A stretch of 64,000 bases of DNA from assembly GCF_030733425.1 (NCBI RefSeq), contig NZ_JASHIZ010000001.1, positions 434,001 through 498,000 of the forward strand. The letters are read 5' to 3'. Under the pieces are notes generated by a model, which was not told where the DNA came from, did no database searches, and saw only the letters and a program-made list of their open reading frames with translations. Origin of the DNA: Roseovarius sp. MMSF_3350. GTDB taxonomy: Bacteria; Pseudomonadota; Alphaproteobacteria; Rhodobacterales; Rhodobacteraceae. Numbering within the stretch: the stretch's first letter is position 1; every line of letters begins with the position of its first letter. Positions 33,578 through 43,550 of the stretch are shown one piece after another. A program made the position numbers and the translations under genes.

Positions 33578-34447
33578 ATGACCGACGATACCTACACACC
33601 GCCCGAAGTCTGGACCTGGGACGCCGAAAGCGGCGGCACGTTCGCCTCGACCAACCGGCCGATCGCCGGGGCCACCCATGACAAGGAACTGCCCGTGGGC
33701 GAGCATCCTTTCCAGCTTTACTCCATGGGCACGCCCAACGGGGTGAAGGTGACCGTGATGTTCGAAGAGCTTCTGGCCGCGGGCCATGACGCCGAGTACG
33801 ACGCGTGGCTCATTCGGATCGGCGATGGCGACCAGTTCGGCTCGGGCTTTGTCGAGGTGAACCCCAACTCCAAAATTCCGGCGATGGTGGACCGCTCGGG
33901 GTCTGAGCCGATAAACGTCTTCGAATCCGGCTCGATCCTCATTCATCTGGCCGAAAAGTTCGGGGCGTTCCTGCCCGAAGCCGGCCCGCAGCGGACCGAG
34001 GTAATGAACTGGCTGATGTGGCAGATGGGTAGCGCGCCCTACCTGGGCGGGGGCTTTGGCCACTTCTATGCCTACGCGCCGGAAAAATACGAGTACCCGA
34101 TCAACCGCTTCGCGATGGAGGCAAAGCGGCAGCTGGACGTGCTGGACAAACGGCTGGCGGACCGGCCCTATATCGCGGGACAGGATTACAGCATCGCCGA
34201 CATGGCGATCTGGCCCTGGTATGGCAACCTGGCGTTGGGCCGGCAATACGACGCCGGCAAGTTTCTGAGCGTGCACGAATACAAGAACGTCGTGGCCTGG
34301 GCCGAAATGATCCTCGACCGTCCGACGGTGCAGCGCGGGCGCATGGTGAACCGCACCATGGGCGAGCCGCACGAACAGTTGTGGGAGCGCCACGACGCGT
34401 CGGATTTCGAGACCAAGACGCAGGACAAGATCGGCGAGAAGGGCTGA
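33578..34447 (+). CDS. yghU: Glutathione-dependent disulfide-bond oxidoreductase (YghU type)
   Basis: A 289-residue nu-class glutathione transferase relative that reduces organic disulfides and peroxides with glutathione. Characteristic stretches are the N-terminal extension (TFASTNRPIAGATHDKELP), LYSMGTPNGVKVTVMFEELL, NPNSKIPAMVD and WLMWQMGSAPYLGGGFGHFY. The length matches E. coli YghU. It stands alone, 238 bp from the divergent I78 gene. Confidence 0.92.
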   Translation: MTDDTYTPPEVWTWDAESGGTFASTNRPIAGATHDKELPVGEHPFQLYSMGTPNGVKVTVMFEELLAAGHDAEYDAWLIRIGDGDQFGSGFVEVNPNSKIPAMVDRSGSEPINVFESGSILIHLAEKFGAFLPEAGPQRTEVMNWLMWQMGSAPYLGGGFGHFYAYAPEKYEYPINRFAMEAKRQLDVLDKRLADRPYIAGQDYSIADMAIWPWYGNLALGRQYDAGKFLSVHEYKNVVAWAEMILDRPTVQRGRMVNRTMGEPHEQLWERHDASDFETKTQDKIGEKG

Positions 34448-34511
34448 GCGCCCACTATCGGCTTTCGCCGGGTGGACGGATAGGGCAGGGTACCCCTGAG
34501 AAGGAGTTGCC

Positions 34512-35228
34512 ATGCCCGACCGTTCCCACCTGCTTGCCGTCCTGATCGACGCCGATAACGTGCCATCGAAGTATGCCGATGCCATCCTGAAGGAAGTCAC
34601 CAGCTATGGTGAGCCGGGCCTGCGGCGCGTATATGGCGATTGGTCGAGTCAGCAACTGAGCGGCTGGACCAAGACGGCGCAGAAGCTCGGATTGGTCCAG
34701 CATCAGCAGACTGCGAACACCAAGGGCAAGAACGCGTCGGATATCGGACTGGTGATCGACGCGATGGACATCCTGCACGCGGGACATTTCGACGGCTTCG
34801 TGCTGGTCTCGTCGGACAGCGATTTCACCCGGCTGGCCAGCCGTATCCGCGAACAGGGCCTGACGGTGATCGGCATCGGCGAGGCGAAGGCCCCCGACGC
34901 GTTGAAGAATGCCTGCAATCGCTTTGTCGCTATCGAGAACATCTACCAGGAGGTCGGATCCTCGTCGCGCGCCAAGGCCAAAGCGGGGCTGGATTCGAAA
35001 TCCGCGGCCAATGCCCGCAACCTGATCTTCGACGCAATGGAGAAGATCGACCAGGAAGGCGAATGGTATCCGCTGGGACGCATCGGCCAGCAGATTCAGG
35101 CGGACAAGCCGGATTTCGACACGCGGACCTATGGCGAGAAAAAGCTGAGCGATCTTGTTGGCCAGTTGAAAGTATTCGAGACCAAGTCGGGACCAGGCAA
35201 CCAGATGCTGGTGCGGCGGGTCGACTAG
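34512..35228 (+). CDS. NYN-domain putative nuclease with C-terminal OST-HTH/LOTUS domain
   Basis: A 238-residue protein: the NYN (PIN-like) domain covers residues 5-145 with the metal-binding acids D13 and D15 (LIDADN), D77 and D84 (SDIGLVIDAMD) and D102/D104 (SSDSDF). Residues 160-235 form a LOTUS/OST-HTH domain, an RNA-binding winged helix (ARNLIFDAMEKI, WYPLGRIGQQI, GEKKLSDLV). An RNA-targeting nuclease role is inferred. AAGGAG precedes the ATG. The gene ends one base before the convergent flavodoxin gene. Confidence 0.8.
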   Translation: MPDRSHLLAVLIDADNVPSKYADAILKEVTSYGEPGLRRVYGDWSSQQLSGWTKTAQKLGLVQHQQTANTKGKNASDIGLVIDAMDILHAGHFDGFVLVSSDSDFTRLASRIREQGLTVIGIGEAKAPDALKNACNRFVAIENIYQEVGSSSRAKAKAGLDSKSAANARNLIFDAMEKIDQEGEWYPLGRIGQQIQADKPDFDTRTYGEKKLSDLVGQLKVFETKSGPGNQMLVRRVD

Positions 35229-35229
35229 G

Positions 35230-35715
35230 CTAGAACGCGCCCATTTCCAAGCCCGCGCCAAGCGCTTGTCCAAGTTCGCGGCAGGGAGCGAGGTCGTCTT
35301 CCGACAGGTTCTTTTCGGCCAGGATCTGATCTTGCGTCTGGGCGTGGGTGCAGATGATGAACGGTTCCTGCACCGCTTTCAGCCGCCAGCCCTGCGCGAT
35401 CCGGGCGATCTGTTTTTGCGCGTTCGTGCCGTCAGAGCCGGCGCAGACCATCTGGGCATAGGGACGCCCCTCGATCCGGCCCAGCACGGGATAATAGCAG
35501 CGGTCGAAGAAATCCTTCATCACGCCGGCGATGGCGGCAAGGTTTTCCGGCGCGCAGAAGATATAGCCATCGGCGCGCAGAAGGTCCTTTGGCCCGGTTT
35601 CTTCAGCGGTCTGGAGGGTCGTCGTGGTTTCTTCGCGCGCGGCGTCTGCGGCGGCCTCCGCCATCTGGCGGCTGCCGCCGGTCTTGGTATGGTAGACGAT
35701 CAGAAGCTCCGCCAT
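35230..35715 (-). CDS. Flavodoxin family protein / NADPH-dependent FMN reductase-like
   Basis: A 161-residue FMN protein with the flavodoxin-type phosphate loop YHTKTGGSRQMAE (8-20), then the FMN-contacting GYIFCAPENLAAIAG and CAGSDGTNAQKQ segments. Probably a small electron carrier or quinone reductase; partners unknown. It converges on the NYN gene with one base between the stops. Confidence 0.78.
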   Translation of the reverse strand: MAELLIVYHTKTGGSRQMAEAAADAAREETTTTLQTAEETGPKDLLRADGYIFCAPENLAAIAGVMKDFFDRCYYPVLGRIEGRPYAQMVCAGSDGTNAQKQIARIAQGWRLKAVQEPFIICTHAQTQDQILAEKNLSEDDLAPCRELGQALGAGLEMGAF

Positions 35716-35817
35716 GACGCGCCTTGACCTTTCATCTCGTTCCCTTGCGCTGCGGGCAAGCTTGCCGTTTCACCGCAGAAGGTGAAGCAGATTGCGCCAA
35801 GGTAAAGGCGGGACGAC

Positions 35818-36693
35818 CTAGTTCATCAGCCCGGCATGGCGCAGGCCGTCATCGACCAGCGCCTTGGTCTCGTCGCTGAGCTCAGTGAGGGGCGAGCGGA
35901 CCTCGGCGCTGCACAGGCCCAGCCGGGACAGGGCATATTTTGCACCCACCAGCCCCGGCTCGGTGAAGATCGCCTTGTGCAGCGGCATCAGCCGGTCCTG
36001 AATTTCCAGCGCCTTGGCGTAATCGCCGGCAAGCGTGGCGTTCTGCACCTCGGCCACCATGCGGGGTGCGACGTTGCCGGTAACGGTGATCACGCCGACG
36101 CCGCCCTGGGCGTTGAAGCCGTGGGCCGTCGCGTCCTCGCCCGAAATCTGGCAGAAGTCCTTGCCGCAGGTCATGCGCTGATGGCTGACGCGGGCGAGGT
36201 CACCCGTGGCGTCCTTGACGCCGACGATGCGCGGAAGCTTGGCCAGTTCGCCCATCGTGTCGGGCATCATGTCCACCATGGACCGTCCCGGAATGTTGTA
36301 GATGATGATCGGTAGGTTGCAGCAATCGTGCAGCGCGGTGAAATGCGCGATCAGGCCGCGCTGGGTGGGCTTGTTGTAATAGGGAGTCACCACCAGGGCT
36401 GCATCGGCGCCGACCTTTTCGGCATGCTGGAGGAAGCGGATCGATTCGAGCGTGTTGTTGCTGCCCGCGCCCGCGATCACCGGCACGCGGCCTGCCGCGG
36501 CGCGCACCACCTCGGAGACCACGGTTTCGTGTTCCGTATGGCTGAGCGTGGGGCTTTCGCCGGTGGTGCCGACGGGCACCAGGCCATGGCTGCCTTCGCC
36601 GATATGCCATTCCACCAGTTCCTTGAGCGTATCAAGATCCAGCTCGCCGTTCTTGAACGGCGTGACCAGGGCAGGAAATGATCCTTTGAACAT
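35818..36693 (-). CDS. dapA: 4-hydroxy-tetrahydrodipicolinate synthase
   Basis: Condenses pyruvate and aspartate semialdehyde in lysine and diaminopimelate synthesis. The 291-residue protein has the Schiff-base Lys160 (GVKDATGD), Tyr132 (IIYNIPGRS), Thr44-Thr45 (GTTGESPTL) and Tyr106. The ATG at 36693 follows GAGGAGCG; the longer frame upstream is not family-like. Divergent from the lytic transglycosylase gene. Confidence 0.95.
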   Translation of the reverse strand: MFKGSFPALVTPFKNGELDLDTLKELVEWHIGEGSHGLVPVGTTGESPTLSHTEHETVVSEVVRAAAGRVPVIAGAGSNNTLESIRFLQHAEKVGADAALVVTPYYNKPTQRGLIAHFTALHDCCNLPIIIYNIPGRSMVDMMPDTMGELAKLPRIVGVKDATGDLARVSHQRMTCGKDFCQISGEDATAHGFNAQGGVGVITVTGNVAPRMVAEVQNATLAGDYAKALEIQDRLMPLHKAIFTEPGLVGAKYALSRLGLCSAEVRSPLTELSDETKALVDDGLRHAGLMN

Positions 36694-36840
36694 GATACGC
36701 TCCTCTCTATGTCTTAGCCCAAAGGGCTGGTGGATGACCGCGGGACACGGAAGTCTGCCGCGGCGTTGCCCAGCTTGTGAATGGACGTTCCGTCCCCTGG
36801 AAACTAGGCTGGCTGTGTCTATCGTCGCTGGCCCGGGAAA

Positions 36841-38922
36841 ATGCAAGTGATGTTCAGCGTGCAACGACTTGTCGTGGCTTTATTGGCCCTGCTGTGGCCG
36901 CTTGTTGCGGTGGCCCAGACTGATGGCGTGGGCGCGCCCGAGCCGGGAGCGGAGGCCGAAGCCGTCAGCGTCAACGAGACTGCGGACGAAGGAGAGGGCG
37001 GGACTGTCATGATCACGCCCCCACCGCGTGTGCCGCCGCGCCCGTTGTCCAGCGCGTTCGACGCGATGCTGGCCGGGCGCTGGACAACCGCGGCGCAGAT
37101 TGCGGAGCGCGCCGGGCCCGCGGCGGTCACCCTGATCGAGTGGCACCGTCTGAGGGCGGGCGAAGGGACGCCGGGCGAAGTTCTGGCCTTTCTGACCGAT
37201 CACGCCGACTGGCCTGGCCTGGATTACCTGCACAAGCAGGCCGAAGGTGCGATGATCGGGGCGACGCCCGAAGAGATCGTTACCTTCTACGAGGATCGGG
37301 TGCCGCAATCGGGCTTGGGAGCCTTGTCCTACGCCCGGGCACTGCAGAAGGCCAACCGGCCCGGTGATGCCGATGTCGCGCTCGTCTTGGCATGGCGGAC
37401 GCTGGACCTGTCGACCGCCGAACATGATGCCTTTCTGCGGGCGCGGCCCGAACTGTTGAAGCCGCATCACGAGGCGCGGCTGGACATGGCGCTCTGGAGG
37501 GGGCTGAGGGATGTGCAGCAGATGCTGCCGCTGGTCGACGCCGCCACGCGCGAGATCGCCGAGACCCGGCTGATGATCGAGGCCGGAGCGGATGGTGCGG
37601 ACAAGCGCCTTGAACTGCTGCCCGACGCGGCGCAAAGCAATCCGCATATCGCCTATGCGCTTTACAACCGTCACATCCGCCAGGACCGGCCGGACGATGC
37701 GATCAAGTTGATTCTTCGCCAAAGCCGGCTGGAGGGGAACGGTCTGGGCGATGCCGAGCGCTGGGCCGGCTGGCGGCGGGAACTGGCGCGTGACCGGATG
37801 CGCGACGGTGCGGCACGCACGGCCTATGATCTGGCATCGGTGCACGGCCTGGTGGAAGGGTCGCATTTCGCCGACCTGGAGTGGCTGGCGGGGTTCATTG
37901 CACTGACCGATCTCAACGACGCCGAGTTGGCGGTCTTTCATTTCCAGCGACTCATGGACGGGGTCGAGACGCCGATCTCGCTGGGCCGGGCCGGATATTG
38001 GCTTGGGCGGGCGCAGGAGGCGGCGGGCAACGAGGCTGCCGCCAAGCTCGCCTATGAGCTGGGGGCCCTGCATCAGACCAGCTTTTACGGGTTGCTGGCC
38101 GCCGAGCGGGGGGGCTTTGCGTTCGACCGGGCGCTGAATGGACGTCAGACCTTTCCAGATTGGCGCGAAGCGGAGTTTGCGCAGGGCGAGGTTTTCCAGG
38201 CCGGCGTTCTGGCGCTGGCCAATGGCCGCGTGTCGCTGGCCGAAACGTTCTTCACCCACCTCGCCGACACGCTGGAGCTTAAGCCGCTCAGGCAACTGGG
38301 CCAGGCAATGGACGAGTTGGGTTCACCGCATCTGCAGGTGATGGTGGGCAAGGCGGCGGCGCAGCGCGGCATCACGCTGCCTGCGCCCTATTACCCGCTG
38401 CATCCGATGCACGAGCTGGACCTGCCCGTGCCGATGGAATTGGCATTGGCCATCGCGCGGCGCGAGAGCGAGTTCGACCAGGGCGTGGCCAGCGGCGCGG
38501 GCGCGATGGGCCTGATGCAACTGATGCCGGGCACGGCGGCGGAAGTGGCGCGGCGGCTGGGCGTGACCGATCATACACGGTCGCGGGTGTTCGAGGACTG
38601 GGCTTACAACGCGCGGCTGGGCTCGGCCTACCTGGCGCAGATGGCGGCCCAGTTCGACGGCAATATCATCATGATGGCAGCGGCCTATAACGCAGGGCCA
38701 GCGCGGCCCCCACGCTGGATGACGCGGTTCGGGGATCCGCGGCAAGACGGTGGGGATATCATCGACTGGATCGAGCACATCCCCTTCAACGAGACGCGGA
38801 ATTACGTGATGCGCGTGGCCGAAAGCCTGCCGATCTACCGGGCGCGGCTGGGCAAGGAGCCGCACCCGGTGCCGTTTTCGCAGGAACTGGCCGGAAGCAC
38901 CCTGTCACCGACGGTGGACTGA
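36841..38922 (+). CDS. Soluble lytic murein transglycosylase
   Basis: A 693-residue exported enzyme: signal peptide ([20 protein letters not shown]), long alpha-superhelical region like Slt70, then a C-terminal SLT domain at about 535-680 with the catalytic Glu in [10 protein letters not shown] and [13 protein letters not shown]. It cleaves glycan strands of peptidoglycan to anhydromuropeptides. The start may be 36841 or the ATG at 36850; neither has a strong ribosome binding site. Confidence 0.9.
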   Translation: MQVMFSVQRLVVALLALLWPLVAVAQTDGVGAPEPGAEAEAVSVNETADEGEGGTVMITPPPRVPPRPLSSAFDAMLAGRWTTAAQIAERAGPAAVTLIEWHRLRAGEGTPGEVLAFLTDHADWPGLDYLHKQAEGAMIGATPEEIVTFYEDRVPQSGLGALSYARALQKANRPGDADVALVLAWRTLDLSTAEHDAFLRARPELLKPHHEARLDMALWRGLRDVQQMLPLVDAATREIAETRLMIEAGADGADKRLELLPDAAQSNPHIAYALYNRHIRQDRPDDAIKLILRQSRLEGNGLGDAERWAGWRRELARDRMRDGAARTAYDLASVHGLVEGSHFADLEWLAGFIALTDLNDAELAVFHFQRLMDGVETPISLGRAGYWLGRAQEAAGNEAAAKLAYELGALHQTSFYGLLAAERGGFAFDRALNGRQTFPDWREAEFAQGEVFQAGVLALANGRVSLAETFFTHLADTLELKPLRQLGQAMDELGSPHLQVMVGKAAAQRGITLPAPYYPLHPMHELDLPVPMELALAIARRESEFDQGVASGAGAMGLMQLMPGTAAEVARRLGVTDHTRSRVFEDWAYNARLGSAYLAQMAAQFDGNIIMMAAAYNAGPARPPRWMTRFGDPRQDGGDIIDWIEHIPFNETRNYVMRVAESLPIYRARLGKEPHPVPFSQELAGSTLSPTVD

Positions 38923-38977
38923 ACGTCTGCGCCAGGGCGACTTCGGCGATGCGGCCCGCCCGTGCGGAAGGCATCCG

Positions 38978-39448
38978 TCAGTGATTGGAGTGGTCCATGG
39001 TCTCGCCCTCCTCGGGCCGGGACTCGACGTTGAACATGACCTCGACCTCGCCGGCGTTCTCGAAAACCAGGGTAGCCGGGATTTCCTGGCCTTCCTCAAG
39101 CTGCGACGAGAAACCCATGAACATGACATGGTAGCCGCCGGGCGCGAGCTCTACCGTTTCACCGGCCGGGACGGGCAGGTTATCGACATGCATCATCTTG
39201 GCGACGCCGTCGGTTTCCTCGGTCGTATGAACCTCGACCTTGGGGAAATCGGCGCGAACCTCGAGCAGCACGTCGTCGGTGTCGCCATTGTTTGTGATCG
39301 TCATGAACCCCGCGCCGGCCTTGGCCATCTTGGGCGTCTCGAACGCCATGGGATGCATGATTTCAAGGTCGCCCACGGTGTAGTCATGTGCGGCGGTCAT
39401 GCCAGCCGAGAGGATCAGGGCGGATGCAAGGGTGAGAATATGTTTCAT
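38978..39448 (-). CDS. Periplasmic copper chaperone PCu(A)C
   Basis: A 156-residue exported copper-binding protein (signal peptide MKHILTLASALILSAGMTAA). The family motif H-M..M..H.M is visible: HP(M) near 32, then H in EVHTTEETDG, MMHVDN, and YHVMFMG. It delivers Cu(I) to cytochrome oxidase. The His-rich end (GETMDHSNH) may add a metal site. Shares an operon with the small upstream gene at 39582. Confidence 0.88.
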   Translation of the reverse strand: MKHILTLASALILSAGMTAAHDYTVGDLEIMHPMAFETPKMAKAGAGFMTITNNGDTDDVLLEVRADFPKVEVHTTEETDGVAKMMHVDNLPVPAGETVELAPGGYHVMFMGFSSQLEEGQEIPATLVFENAGEVEVMFNVESRPEEGETMDHSNH

Positions 39449-39581
39449 GTCAGTCTCCTGCAGGGGGGGGCGACGCGTGCAATGTGTCGCGCGCCGGATA
39501 GGTTATGGAAACGCGCCGGGGCAAGCCCGACTGCATCGATGTTCCGGATTTGTCGTCTGCGGGCGCTGAGCCCGCACGGGG

Positions 39582-39965
39582 TCAGGCCGGCAGCGGCGGG
39601 GCACGCGCGGCGTTCTGAACCGAACCGCCAGGTATCGGGAACGTTGCGCTGGCCGCGAAGACATTGAGCGCGGTCGGCACCACAGCCGGGGTCGGCAATT
39701 GTTTCTGCGTGTTGATATCGAACGCCGTGACGCCGAAGAACGGGCAGGGATCAGCCGCCAGGCCCGTGTCGTCGCCCGTGTCCACCGGCTGGCCGGTATC
39801 CATGGAGACATAGACGATCTGCCCGCCCGAGCAGAGAGCCATCACTCCCGATTCAGGCGCGGCAAGGATCGTGGGCTGGGCCACGACGCGGATCGCGATG
39901 AAAAGCGCGAGCAGCACCGTCAGGGCCGCCTTGCCGATCGCCGTCATGTACCGCGCCGTGCGCAT
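39582..39965 (-). CDS. Small exported protein, possibly DUF2946-like
   Basis: A 127-residue protein with an N-terminal hydrophobic segment (AALTVLLALFIAIRVVAQP) and a short mature part holding CSGGQ and ADPCPFFG, two Cys sites reminiscent of the DUF2946 proteins often near copper genes. The match is weak. AAAGGG lies upstream of the ATG at 39965. It precedes the PCu(A)C gene on the same strand, so a role in copper handling is plausible but not shown. Confidence 0.6.
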   Translation of the reverse strand: MRTARYMTAIGKAALTVLLALFIAIRVVAQPTILAAPESGVMALCSGGQIVYVSMDTGQPVDTGDDTGLAADPCPFFGVTAFDINTQKQLPTPAVVPTALNVFAASATFPIPGGSVQNAARAPPLPA

Positions 39966-40038
39966 GTGGTGCCCTTTGCCATTCGGTGTTCCTGATACAT
40001 CGTCAGCCTTGCGGGGGAAAGCCAGGTAAAATGCCGCA

Positions 40039-40905
40039 CTAGCCGCGCAGACGCTGGCGCCACAATGTAAACAGACCGGCGGCTACGATGAGCCCCGCGC
40101 CGAACGCCACGTTGAGACGGATCGTCTCGGAAAAGAAGAGAATGCCGATGGTGCTGGCGAAGACCAGCTGCAGGTAGGCGAAGGGCTGGACCGCGCTGGC
40201 CTCGGCGACCTCGTAGCACTTGATGAGCGTGTAGTGCCCCGCCGCGCCGGTCACGCAGAGTGCAGCCATCCACAGCCAGTTATAGGCCGACATCGGTTCC
40301 CAGAACCAAAGGCCAACGGCGGTCATGGCGACCGATCCCACCGTGCCGGTCCAGAGAAAGCTGGTGGCGGCGCTGTCGCGGCGGCCGACGTAACGGGTCA
40401 GCAGGCCGTAGAGCGCGAACATCAGCGCGGCGATGAGCGGCACGATGGCTTCGGGCTGGAAAACGCCGAAGCCCGGTTGCAGGATGATGATCACGCCGAC
40501 GAAGCCGACCCCGATGGCCGCCCAGCGACGCCAGCCGACGCTTTCGCCCAGCACCGGGCCGGAGAGGGCCGCGATGAGCAGGGGGTAACAGGCGAAGACG
40601 GCGTGGCTTTCCACCAGCCCCAGCAGGGTGAAGCCGAAGATCATCACGCAGATCTCGGCGACCAGCAGGACGGCGCGAAATCCCTGTACCAGCGGTTGAT
40701 CAGTGCGGGCGGCGGCGCGCAGGCCGCCGGCGGTGCGGGTGGCGACACTGATAACGAAGGCGGCAAAGAACCAGTAGCGGATCATCACGATCATCAGCAC
40801 GTTGTATTCCCGCGCCAGGTATTGCGAGATGCCGTCCTGCACCGCGAAGATGAAGGTGGTCGTCACCATCATCATGATGCCGAGGCGGGTGTTCTGCTCT
40901 GCCAT
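40039..40905 (-). CDS. EamA/DMT family transporter
   Basis: A 288-residue inner-membrane exporter with ten helices and two EamA halves; the second half includes GAGLIVAAGLFTLWR at the end. Substrate unknown. Its ATG lies two bases after the mnmD stop codon, so the two are coupled in one operon. It has no close resemblance in motifs to the exporter at 31164. Confidence 0.85.
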   Translation of the reverse strand: MAEQNTRLGIMMMVTTTFIFAVQDGISQYLAREYNVLMIVMIRYWFFAAFVISVATRTAGGLRAAARTDQPLVQGFRAVLLVAEICVMIFGFTLLGLVESHAVFACYPLLIAALSGPVLGESVGWRRWAAIGVGFVGVIIILQPGFGVFQPEAIVPLIAALMFALYGLLTRYVGRRDSAATSFLWTGTVGSVAMTAVGLWFWEPMSAYNWLWMAALCVTGAAGHYTLIKCYEVAEASAVQPFAYLQLVFASTIGILFFSETIRLNVAFGAGLIVAAGLFTLWRQRLRG

Positions 40906-40907
40906 GC

Positions 40908-41576
40908 TCAGGTCTTTCTTGCGCGGGTCATGTGCCGCTTGCGCCCGTATCCCGGAACGCGGTCAACTTCAAATCCCGCCGCCTGCAAGCCACGCCGGAC
41001 GAAGCCCGCGGCGGTGTAGGTGGCGGCGGTGCCGCCGGGTGCGGTGTGCTGGCCCACCTGGCGCATCAGGGACTCTTCCCAGAGTTCGGGGTTCTTGGCG
41101 GGGGAAAAGCCGTCCAGGAACCAGGCGTCGGCTTGGTTGTCCCATTGGGGCAGGGTGGCGCGCGCGTCGCCTATTATGATGCGCAGGGTGTAGTCGGAGC
41201 CTCTCGTTGTGTCACCGAAGGGGTCGCCGTCTTCCAGCCCGAGCGCTTCAACCGGTAGGTCGCGGAAAACCGAGAGGGCGCGCGTAATCTGCGCGGGGGC
41301 CATCGGGAATGCCTCGAAACTTGTGAAATGGAAGGTGCCGGACACGTCTTCCGCGCGCCATGCCTGAAGCGCGGTCAGGAAGTTGAGCCCGGTGCCGAAA
41401 CCCAGTTCTGCAACATGGAACCCGTCGCGGAACCGTGCAGGCAAGTCATTGCCGCCGAGAAAGACGTGTCGCGTTTCCGCAAGGCCGTTCTCGAGGCTGA
41501 AATACGGGTCGTCGAAGCGGGTGGAGACCGGCACGTCGCCGTCGCGCCATTCCAGTTCTGCCTGCTGGTCCTGCAT
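40908..41576 (-). CDS. mnmD: tRNA 5-methylaminomethyl-2-thiouridine methyltransferase MnmD
   Basis: A 222-residue SAM-dependent methyltransferase matching the N-terminal half of MnmC, which completes mnm5s2U at the wobble position of some tRNAs. Motifs: SAM loop AELGFGTGLNFL, and LDGFSPAKNPELWEESL. It is a separate protein; an MnmC2-like FAD gene is divergent 61 bp away. Confidence 0.88.
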   Translation of the reverse strand: MQDQQAELEWRDGDVPVSTRFDDPYFSLENGLAETRHVFLGGNDLPARFRDGFHVAELGFGTGLNFLTALQAWRAEDVSGTFHFTSFEAFPMAPAQITRALSVFRDLPVEALGLEDGDPFGDTTRGSDYTLRIIIGDARATLPQWDNQADAWFLDGFSPAKNPELWEESLMRQVGQHTAPGGTAATYTAAGFVRRGLQAAGFEVDRVPGYGRKRHMTRARKT

Positions 41577-41637
41577 CGCGCCTTCCGGTAGTCAGGGAAA
41601 ATCCCGGCGACCATGCCGCCGGGCCGGGGAAATGACA

Positions 41638-42681
41638 ATGGCAGACGTCACCATATTCGGCGCCGGGATCTTCGGCCTGTCCATCGCCTTCGCGTGCCAG
41701 TCGCGGGGGGCGAAGGTGCGAATGATCGACCCCGGCGGTGTGGGCGCGGGGGCGTCGGGCGGCGTGGTGGGCGCATTGGCGCCGCATGTGCCGGAGAACT
41801 GGAACGAAAAGAAGGCGTTTCAGCTGGACAGCCTGTTGGCGGCAGAGGCGTTCTGGGCCGAGGTGGCGCAGGTGTCGGGCCTGCCCCCGGGCTATGCGCG
41901 GACGGGCCGGCTGCAGCCGGTGGCGGACGAGGCCGGGCTGGCGCTGGCGCGGCAAAGGGAGGTCACGGCACGCGAGCTGTGGGGCGAGGCTGCGACATGG
42001 GGGGTGGTGGAAGCGGGTGCGGCGGCACATGCGCCGATCACGCCGACGGGCTTGTTGATTCTGGATACGTTGTCGGCGCGCCTGCATCCGCGCGAGGCGG
42101 CCAAGGCGCTGGCGGCGGCGATCGTGAAGCGCGGTGGAGAGATCGTGACGGAGGGTAAGCCGCAGGGCCGCGTGGTTCATGCCACGGGGGTAGTGGGGCT
42201 GGCCGAACTGTCGGACAAGCTGGGCGTGCCGGTGGGCAATGGCGTCAAAGGGCAGGGCGCGGTACTTGATTTTTCGGCGCCAGAAGCGCCGCAGGTATTT
42301 GCCGATGCGCTGCACGTGATTTTTCACCGCAACGGGACCACCGCCGTGGGATCGACCTCGGAGCGGGAGTATGACAGTGCGACGGACACGGACGGGCAGT
42401 TGGAAGACGTGGTGGCTCGCGCCCGCATTTCAGTGCCGGCGCTGCGCGAGGCAAAAGTGATCGAACGCTGGGCCGGGGTGCGCCCCCGCGCCCGGTCGCG
42501 GGCGCCGATGCTGGGGGTGCATCCGCTGTACCCCGACCAGTTCATCGCCAATGGCGGCTTCAAGATCGGGTTCGGCATGGCGCCGAAGGTGGCGCAGGTG
42601 ATGGCGGATCTTGTGCTGGACGGGCGGGACGAGATCCCGGCGGCGTTCAGGCCCGAGGCGTCTTTGCCGAAGTCGCGATGA
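41638..42681 (+). CDS. FAD-dependent oxidoreductase, MnmC2 / DAAO type
   Basis: A 347-residue flavoprotein of the D-amino-acid oxidase fold: FAD site FGAGIFGLSIAFA (6-18), then GASGGVVGALAPH and the C-terminal ERWAGVRPRARSRAPMLG and GFKIGFGMAP. The family includes the C-terminal half of MnmC, which removes the carboxymethyl group from cmnm5s2U34, and location next to mnmD supports that role. It could also be a general amino-acid oxidase. GGGGAA precedes ATGs at 41632 and 41638; the second has better spacing. Its stop abuts that of the convergent gene. Confidence 0.75.
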   Translation: MADVTIFGAGIFGLSIAFACQSRGAKVRMIDPGGVGAGASGGVVGALAPHVPENWNEKKAFQLDSLLAAEAFWAEVAQVSGLPPGYARTGRLQPVADEAGLALARQREVTARELWGEAATWGVVEAGAAAHAPITPTGLLILDTLSARLHPREAAKALAAAIVKRGGEIVTEGKPQGRVVHATGVVGLAELSDKLGVPVGNGVKGQGAVLDFSAPEAPQVFADALHVIFHRNGTTAVGSTSEREYDSATDTDGQLEDVVARARISVPALREAKVIERWAGVRPRARSRAPMLGVHPLYPDQFIANGGFKIGFGMAPKVAQVMADLVLDGRDEIPAAFRPEASLPKSR

Positions 42682-43470
42682 TCAGCCAGCCTTTGCGGAC
42701 ATGCATTGTCGCCCGTCCGGGCCACGCACCCAACATGCGCCGTCTTTGCCCCAGCATATCTCGGCCACCTCGTGATGCATCAGGGGGCTGGTCGCGCGGA
42801 AGCTGAAGCGCTTCAGACCGCCCAGTTCGGCATCGGCCATCTGCATCAGGTGATGCGCCAGAAGGGGCCCGTGGACGACGAGGCCGTCATAGCCTTCGAC
42901 TTGCCGGGCATAGCCTTCGTCGTAATGGATGCGGTGGCCGTTGAAGGTGAGCGCGGAGTATCGGAAGAGGAGCGTGCTGTCGAAGCTGACCGTGCGGGTT
43001 TTTCCTGCGCCGTCGGGGGCGCGGGGCGGTTCGGGTTTTTGGCCCGTTTCATCTTCGCGATAGACGAGGTCCTGATGCTCGGCGATGCAGCAGGTTTCGT
43101 CCTGCCAAATTTCGTGCCGCAGGGTGACAAAGGCCAGCGGGCCGCTGCGGCCCTGCTTGTGCTCGGCCTTTTCGAGGGTGGTGCGGCGGGTGGCGGGCTT
43201 GCCCGCGCGGAAGGGGGCGTGGAATTCCAGCTGCCCGCCGGCCCACATGCGCCGGGGCAGGCCCATGTCCGGGATGACGCCGCCCAGTTTGGGATGACCG
43301 TCGCGGCCAAGGTCGGCGGGCACCTGCGGGTCCCAGAAATAGATCTGGTGGAAGAAAGGCGGAAGGGTGTCGCCGGTTCCCAAGGTGGGCGTCTCACCCA
43401 GCGTGGCCTGAAGTGCGCGGGCGCGGGCCGGGTCGATGGGGTCGTGAAGGGTTTGCGTGGCGTCTGTCAT
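42682..43470 (-). CDS. MaoC-like / FAS1-type acyl dehydratase
   Basis: A 262-residue hot-dog protein with an N-terminal FAS1-like dehydratase half and a C-terminal MaoC-like half holding the catalytic region IHYDEGYARQVEGYDGLVVHG. It is related to mesaconyl-C4-CoA hydratase and HTD2-type 3-hydroxyacyl thioester dehydratases. In an organism with the ethylmalonyl-CoA pathway a C4/C5 CoA ester is a fair guess, but the substrate is unknown. Confidence 0.75.
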   Translation of the reverse strand: MTDATQTLHDPIDPARARALQATLGETPTLGTGDTLPPFFHQIYFWDPQVPADLGRDGHPKLGGVIPDMGLPRRMWAGGQLEFHAPFRAGKPATRRTTLEKAEHKQGRSGPLAFVTLRHEIWQDETCCIAEHQDLVYREDETGQKPEPPRAPDGAGKTRTVSFDSTLLFRYSALTFNGHRIHYDEGYARQVEGYDGLVVHGPLLAHHLMQMADAELGGLKRFSFRATSPLMHHEVAEICWGKDGACWVRGPDGRQCMSAKAG

Positions 43471-43550
43471 CTTGGCCTGCCGTCCGGTTTCGGCATATGT
43501 CTATGCAGGCAGCGCGCGAAAAGACAATGCCTGCGACGAAAGGAAACCCC

